Positions 60,424-64,000 of a DNA stretch of 64,000 nucleotides are shown here, piece by piece. Position numbers and translations under genes: made by a program. This stretch comes from Phylloscopus collybita. Lineage: Eukaryota > Chordata > Aves > Passeriformes > Phylloscopidae. Each line of letters begins with the position of its first letter. Within the stretch, counting starts at the first letter, position 1. The stretch covers positions 4,374,001 through 4,438,000 of the forward strand of contig JAJNNQ010000010.1 in assembly GCA_027886175.1 (NCBI GenBank), written 5' to 3'. The notes under the pieces are model-generated. The model saw only the letters and a list, made by a program, of their open reading frames with translations, did not search any database and had not been told where the DNA came from.

Positions 60424-61499
60424 CAGAGGTGTTCACTTCTCTATATTTCCGTGTAAGAATAGAAAATTCAAATTTTAAGATTATAATAAAATAAGAAACC
60501 TAAAGGAATTTACTTCTGGGATACAATTCTGTATTTTTTTCTATATGAACACAAATGGGAGAACCTTAAGCAGCAACTACCAATCATCAGACATTATACT
60601 GGCACCTAGTTGCTGAGGGATTTTGAAGGCTTTTCCCATTTCTGGACAGTTCTGTAGAATGCTGCAAGAGAAGTGACAAACAAGTAGATGCTATTGACAT
60701 ATCAACATGACACAGAAGTAAATTTGTTAATAGTGAAAGAACAAATGACTGTATTATTGACCAGTCTCAATTGCTGCCCCAAAAGTGTGACAGCCATTCA
60801 GCTCAAGCATAGGGAAAAATTTCATCCCTTTACCTTTGAGCAGATGGTCAATATGGCCAGTTTGATATGGTCCCATTTCATAGGATGTTTCAGAGATGGT
60901 GATGGTGAAGGCAGAATCCAGTTTATATTTGGAGCACTGCATGTGCCTTTGATTTACCAGTAAGTGCAAGGTGATGTTGAAGTGCCATCAGTGACTGGCA
61001 GTGCTTCTGTGTCTGCCTTTGGAATTGATGCTTTATAAATGAATGGGTAGGTCAGCCTGGAGCTACATTTTATGTGCCTAGTCAATACATATTCCCTGGA
61101 ACTTTCTCCTGTGCAGCCAGGGTCAAACTTGGGGCAAAATGCTTTCTTGAGATTCTTGCATGCAATTCCCTGGGACGCTAAGACAGATTTGTGTCCCTGA
61201 AAAACTTGGGCTTATAATATGCATCATTGAATGCTGTAAAGCTCCACTTGGAGTGGAAGAACACAAGCAGACCACATTTCAGCTTGAAACAGTGTGAAAA
61301 TAGCAATTCCTTTTACGTGGGATGCCTGCCTTGAGTGACACTCGCTGGTGAGGAAAGCTATGGGCCATACTGTACGGAGATTCTGCTCTCCAAAACCAAA
61401 GTTAGTTGAGAAACTTTTCCTCTTTTCCCTCCAAAAGTGTGTGCGAAAAGGATTGGAGGTTTCCTGCCTGCTCTGAGCCAGGAGGAACGGAGAGCAGGT

Positions 61500-61800
61500 A
61501 TTTATTCACATGTTACTCAGCTGCCCGTTTGCGAATAGGGGGGGCCATGTTTTCATAGACCATGTTTCATAGGCAGCATGTGTTCAATAAAAACCTTTGT
61601 ACACTTGCCAGAAATCAGGCTGCCAGAGTGATTTTCATGGATTGTGTCAGCAAATGTTATTAGCAAATTGTGTAGTTAACCTGGTGTAAGACTTTTATTA
61701 CTGCTGGGTATACTTACATATCAAAAAGCTTCTGATCCCCGCCCACTCTAAGCCTTCGGCAAAGAGAATCTGTAGTTTTTTTTAAGAGACCGTGTTTACA
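61500..61800. promoter_or_regulatory. Candidate conserved non-coding element
   Basis: Repeat-free, with CTGCCCGTTTGCGAATAGGG near 61522 and GATCCCCGCCCACTC near 61734. TTCAATAAAAACC and TTAGCAAATTG are AT-rich cores. GATCCCCGCCCACTC resembles an SP/KLF-type site. Confidence 0.35.
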
Positions 61801-62029
61801 GCTAACTGGTATTGTTCCTAATCCTGTAAAGTCTATGTGGGAGAGAACCCCATCAGTTTCAGTCTTAATTAGTTTTGGCAATTAGTTCTCCTGGAAAGGA
61901 CCATGAACAAGGTCCAGGAGGCTTCTCAGTGCATTATTCCTCTTCAGAAATGAGCCTTCCCCTGGCTGTGTGAACTTTTGCAGGCATGAAAACAAAAAAT
62001 AAGCTGCGTAAGTCACTACAGATATTGCC

Positions 62030-62350
62030 AGCCTGACTGAACAAGAAGTTGTGCTGCGGGAAGGCATGGTGAGAAAGCTGTTAGGGTACAAAGAAGTAAT
62101 CTGTGGCTATTTTATCTATAGGGAATTAGAACAAAAAAGCCGTGCGCTACATCAAAGGCTCCATGACTGGAGACTAAGTCTTTTCTTATTTAGCATTATG
62201 TTAGTAATTACTGATTTAGAGAAAAAGAGAATGAAAATGTATAGGACTTTCTCTCAGGATATGTCATTACATCATCATCGGTACTCCAGATTCTCTTAGA
62301 TTACCAGAATTTATAGAACTTGATTAATTAAAAAAAGGTTTGTTCTTCTG
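62030..62350. promoter_or_regulatory. Candidate conserved non-coding element
   Basis: Repeat-free, with AAAAAGCCGTGCGCTAC near 62135-62151, GTTAGTAATTACTG near 62200, ATCATCATCGGTAC near 62271 and TTGATTAATTAAAAAAAGG near 62321. The 82-codon plus frame inside opens from a non-ATG codon and has no domain. Confidence 0.38.
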
Positions 62351-62887
62351 CTGCATTGTAAATTATTTAAATCCCAAAGTAGCTTAACTTTCCTGGTTTT
62401 CTATTAGGCAGTCATCTTGGCCAGGGAAGACAAGAGGACAGATGACTTTTCCTGAATTGGAAATGTAGGTACTGAACTCAGGACCTGAGCTTGTAGCCCA
62501 TCCTTAGCAGAAGCTGCTTGGACTTGCTCTGCCTTCTCTCCACATCCATTAAAAAATGCTGGACATGGGGCTTACCCCCTTTGCCTCTTTAACTGACTCC
62601 ATCAAATGCTCTGAGGATCTCCTTGCAAAATAACAATCACATTTCTGCATATGGCTAAAGCCTCTCAGAAATACAAAAAGTAGTGAGGTCTGCTGTGTGT
62701 TTGGAACAACAAGTGCATGATGTGGGGTTTGATAAAAGGAGCTGGAATGATTATTTCCTTTTGTCTTAATGCTGACCTCTGTATTTAACTGGATGATGCT
62801 GTGCACCTGGAATGTTCTGTTCTGAAGCTCTGGAGACACTTTGTTCTAGTCTGTCTGGTACAAATATGTTAACCAATCCACCTGCGC

Positions 62888-62908
62888 TTTTTTTTTTTTT
62901 TTTTGGGT

Positions 62909-62941
<33 letters not shown>

Positions 62942-63061
62942 TTTTGTTTTGTTTTGTTTTTTTGGTTTTTTTTGGGGTTTTTTTGGGTTTTTTTTGGTTT
63001 TTTTTGTTTGTTTGTTTTTGGTTTTTTTTTTTTTTTTTTTTTTTCTTGTGTGTGTGTGTTT
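62888..63061 (+). repeat. Long T/G low-complexity repeat
   Basis: A 174-nt stretch almost entirely of T with short G-runs: T17, GGGTGG, T30, then GTTTT units, GG/GGGG/GGG/GG islands in T-runs, T24 and finally (TG)n. Open frames through it are poly-Phe (plus) or poly-Lys (minus) artefacts. Confidence 0.95.
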
Positions 63062-64000
63062 GTCTTTGTTTTAACCAGCCTGCAGAACATACTGGGGAAA
63101 TGGAGCAACATCAATTTGTTCAGCTTTTTTTGTCTCTTGAGCTTGATTGGTTTTATTTCTCCATGTCCTCGTGGCAGGGACCTTTAGTGTAGGTCACTGA
63201 GATGACAAAGAAGAATTTCTTAAAATGTCTTACCTGTTGGCCAGTGTGATGGGGTATATAAACTGCTCTCATTGTAAAAAAGCATGATGCTGAGAGGTTT
63301 GTATGGTTTATTTTTGGCAATATTGTGAAGCTGTGTTATTGGGATCTTGGCAAAACCCCTTGAAACCATGCTGGACTGCAGTGGATCTTGGTCTTTGTGT
63401 GTAGAGGCCACTGGTTCCAGTGCATCAGACATTAGGATTTATTCATAATTTACCATTAAAAAATAATCTTAAAGTTAGCAGATGTATTAGCATGCATACA
63501 GGAATCATATTCATGTCACTTACAAAACATGCCACAACACAGAAATCTCTCTTGTTTTAGGTGTTAAATGTCATTCAGTTATTTTGGCCATGGAACAGGT
63601 CAGAAAGGAGTAATTGCACAGCCTGGCCATGGGAGACATGGTAACTTTCTAAAGGTGGAAGGAGTACTCCCACTTGTGTTATGTGCATGAAGAAGACAGA
63701 GTCAGACTGGGAGTAGTGTCAAGGTCATTACTTTGTATTTCAATATATTGTATTTCAATATAGATGGTAGGAAAAAAATTCCTCTCACAGGTCAAGTAAT
63801 GACCAAAGAGCTGGAGGTAAGGTACAAAGAGGAGGTGGGGAAAGAATATCTAGAAATTATTCCCAGTTCTTTGCTCCATAATGATGCCCCAGGGTGTGTC
63901 ACAAGTTTTCCTGTTGGAAAACACTTGGATTTTCTAGCAGGCCTGAATAAGAAATGGTTAATGGCATCAGCACCAAGAACTGCAGTGTGTGGAACAAAAG
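63062..64000. other. Unique non-coding sequence
   Basis: No gene or repeat family recognised. A 14-bp tandem duplication (TGTATTTCAATATA) lies at about 63735-63762. Confidence 0.5.

Larger units (their letters stand above)
56331..61499. other. Unique non-coding sequence
   Basis: About 5 kb with no recognised gene, RNA or transposon. Simple features are AT-rich text at 57663-57703, the inverted repeat CACAGTAA/TTACTGTG at 57317-57338, T12 near 59422, a G-quadruplex-type motif at 59005-59035 and T28 at 60391-60418. The plus frame at 60688-60963 opens with ATG but has no domain signature. Confidence 0.5.

Noticed and set aside
60688..60963. 91-codon ATG-opened plus frame
   Set aside because: It looks mildly protein-like, but I recognise no family and the length is within chance.
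62812..63192. Long poly-Phe frames and the opposing poly-Lys frame
   Set aside because: They are products of the T/G simple repeat, not proteins.
1..64000. CRISPR arrays, operons, prophage, plasmid or bacterial defence systems
   Set aside because: No regularly spaced repeats, compact gene arrays or bacterial signals. The sequence is vertebrate-type with avian CR1.
1..64000. tRNA, rRNA, snRNA or snoRNA genes
   Set aside because: I looked for B-box-like GGTTCGAATCC text and U6-like text and saw none. Covariance searches could still find decayed copies.
1..64000. Endogenous retrovirus genes or paired LTRs
   Set aside because: No gag, pol or env-like frames of retroviral type and no long terminal direct repeats seen. 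The only reverse-transcriptase remnant is CR1 LINE.

Overview
The window looks like nuclear DNA of a bird, most likely a neoavian or passerine-type genome. It holds six fragments of CR1 retrotransposons, several ending in the short CATTCTATGA-type 3' terminus typical of avian CR1. It also holds a few very old amniote repeats with MIR/L3-like tails and many poly-A/poly-T tracts. There are no bacterial, plasmid or phage features: no compact gene arrays, no ribosome-binding sites, and no long open frames apart from one CR1 remnant. I recognise no functional protein-coding gene, exon, tRNA, rRNA or snRNA anywhere in the 64 kb. The few open frames above 100 codons are scattered, share no family signature, often open only from non-ATG codons, and are about what chance gives in vertebrate intergenic DNA. 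The window is best read as a gene desert or the inside of a very long intron.

Layout. 1-7.7 kb is mostly plain unique sequence, with a 141-bp tandem duplication (4756-5037) and a 42-bp near-perfect palindrome (7738-7779). 7.86-8.46 kb is the first stretch resembling a conserved non-coding element (CNE), with paired TTAATTGG homeodomain-type sites and a POU octamer. 9.1-9.6 kb holds a CR1 3' end followed by a MIR-like scrap. 10.1-14.5 kb mixes homopolymer tracts, a short CR1 tail (13.7 kb) and a CNE-like block (14.14-14.48 kb). 18.5 kb carries the broken end of CR1 ORF2. 21.5-22.8 kb carries an inverted CR1 and a MIR/L3-like tail. 24.5 kb has a relic of an ancient amniote repeat beside a CNE-like stretch. 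Short CR1 tails lie at 27.4 and 29.7 kb. The densest regulatory-looking region is 34.2-36.1 kb, followed by 37.2-37.7 kb. 39.0 and 44.0 kb carry further old repeat tails, and 44.8-45.1 kb another CNE-like stretch. The last 20 kb is mainly unique sequence with a few more CNE-like islands (50.4, 53.2, 56.1, 61.6, 62.2 kb), two G-quadruplex-type motifs and a 174-bp T/G simple repeat (62.89-63.06 kb).

How it may work together. The CNE-like islands (AT-rich homeodomain cores, retained CpGs, no repeats inside) resemble the long-range enhancer fields around developmental transcription-factor genes. The target gene cannot be named from this window. All CNE calls rest on the look of the sequence only; no alignment was possible. 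I found no convincing new biological system. The items most worth checking are the 42-bp palindrome, the 1.8-kb CNE-like block at 34.2-36.1 kb and the 141-bp duplication.
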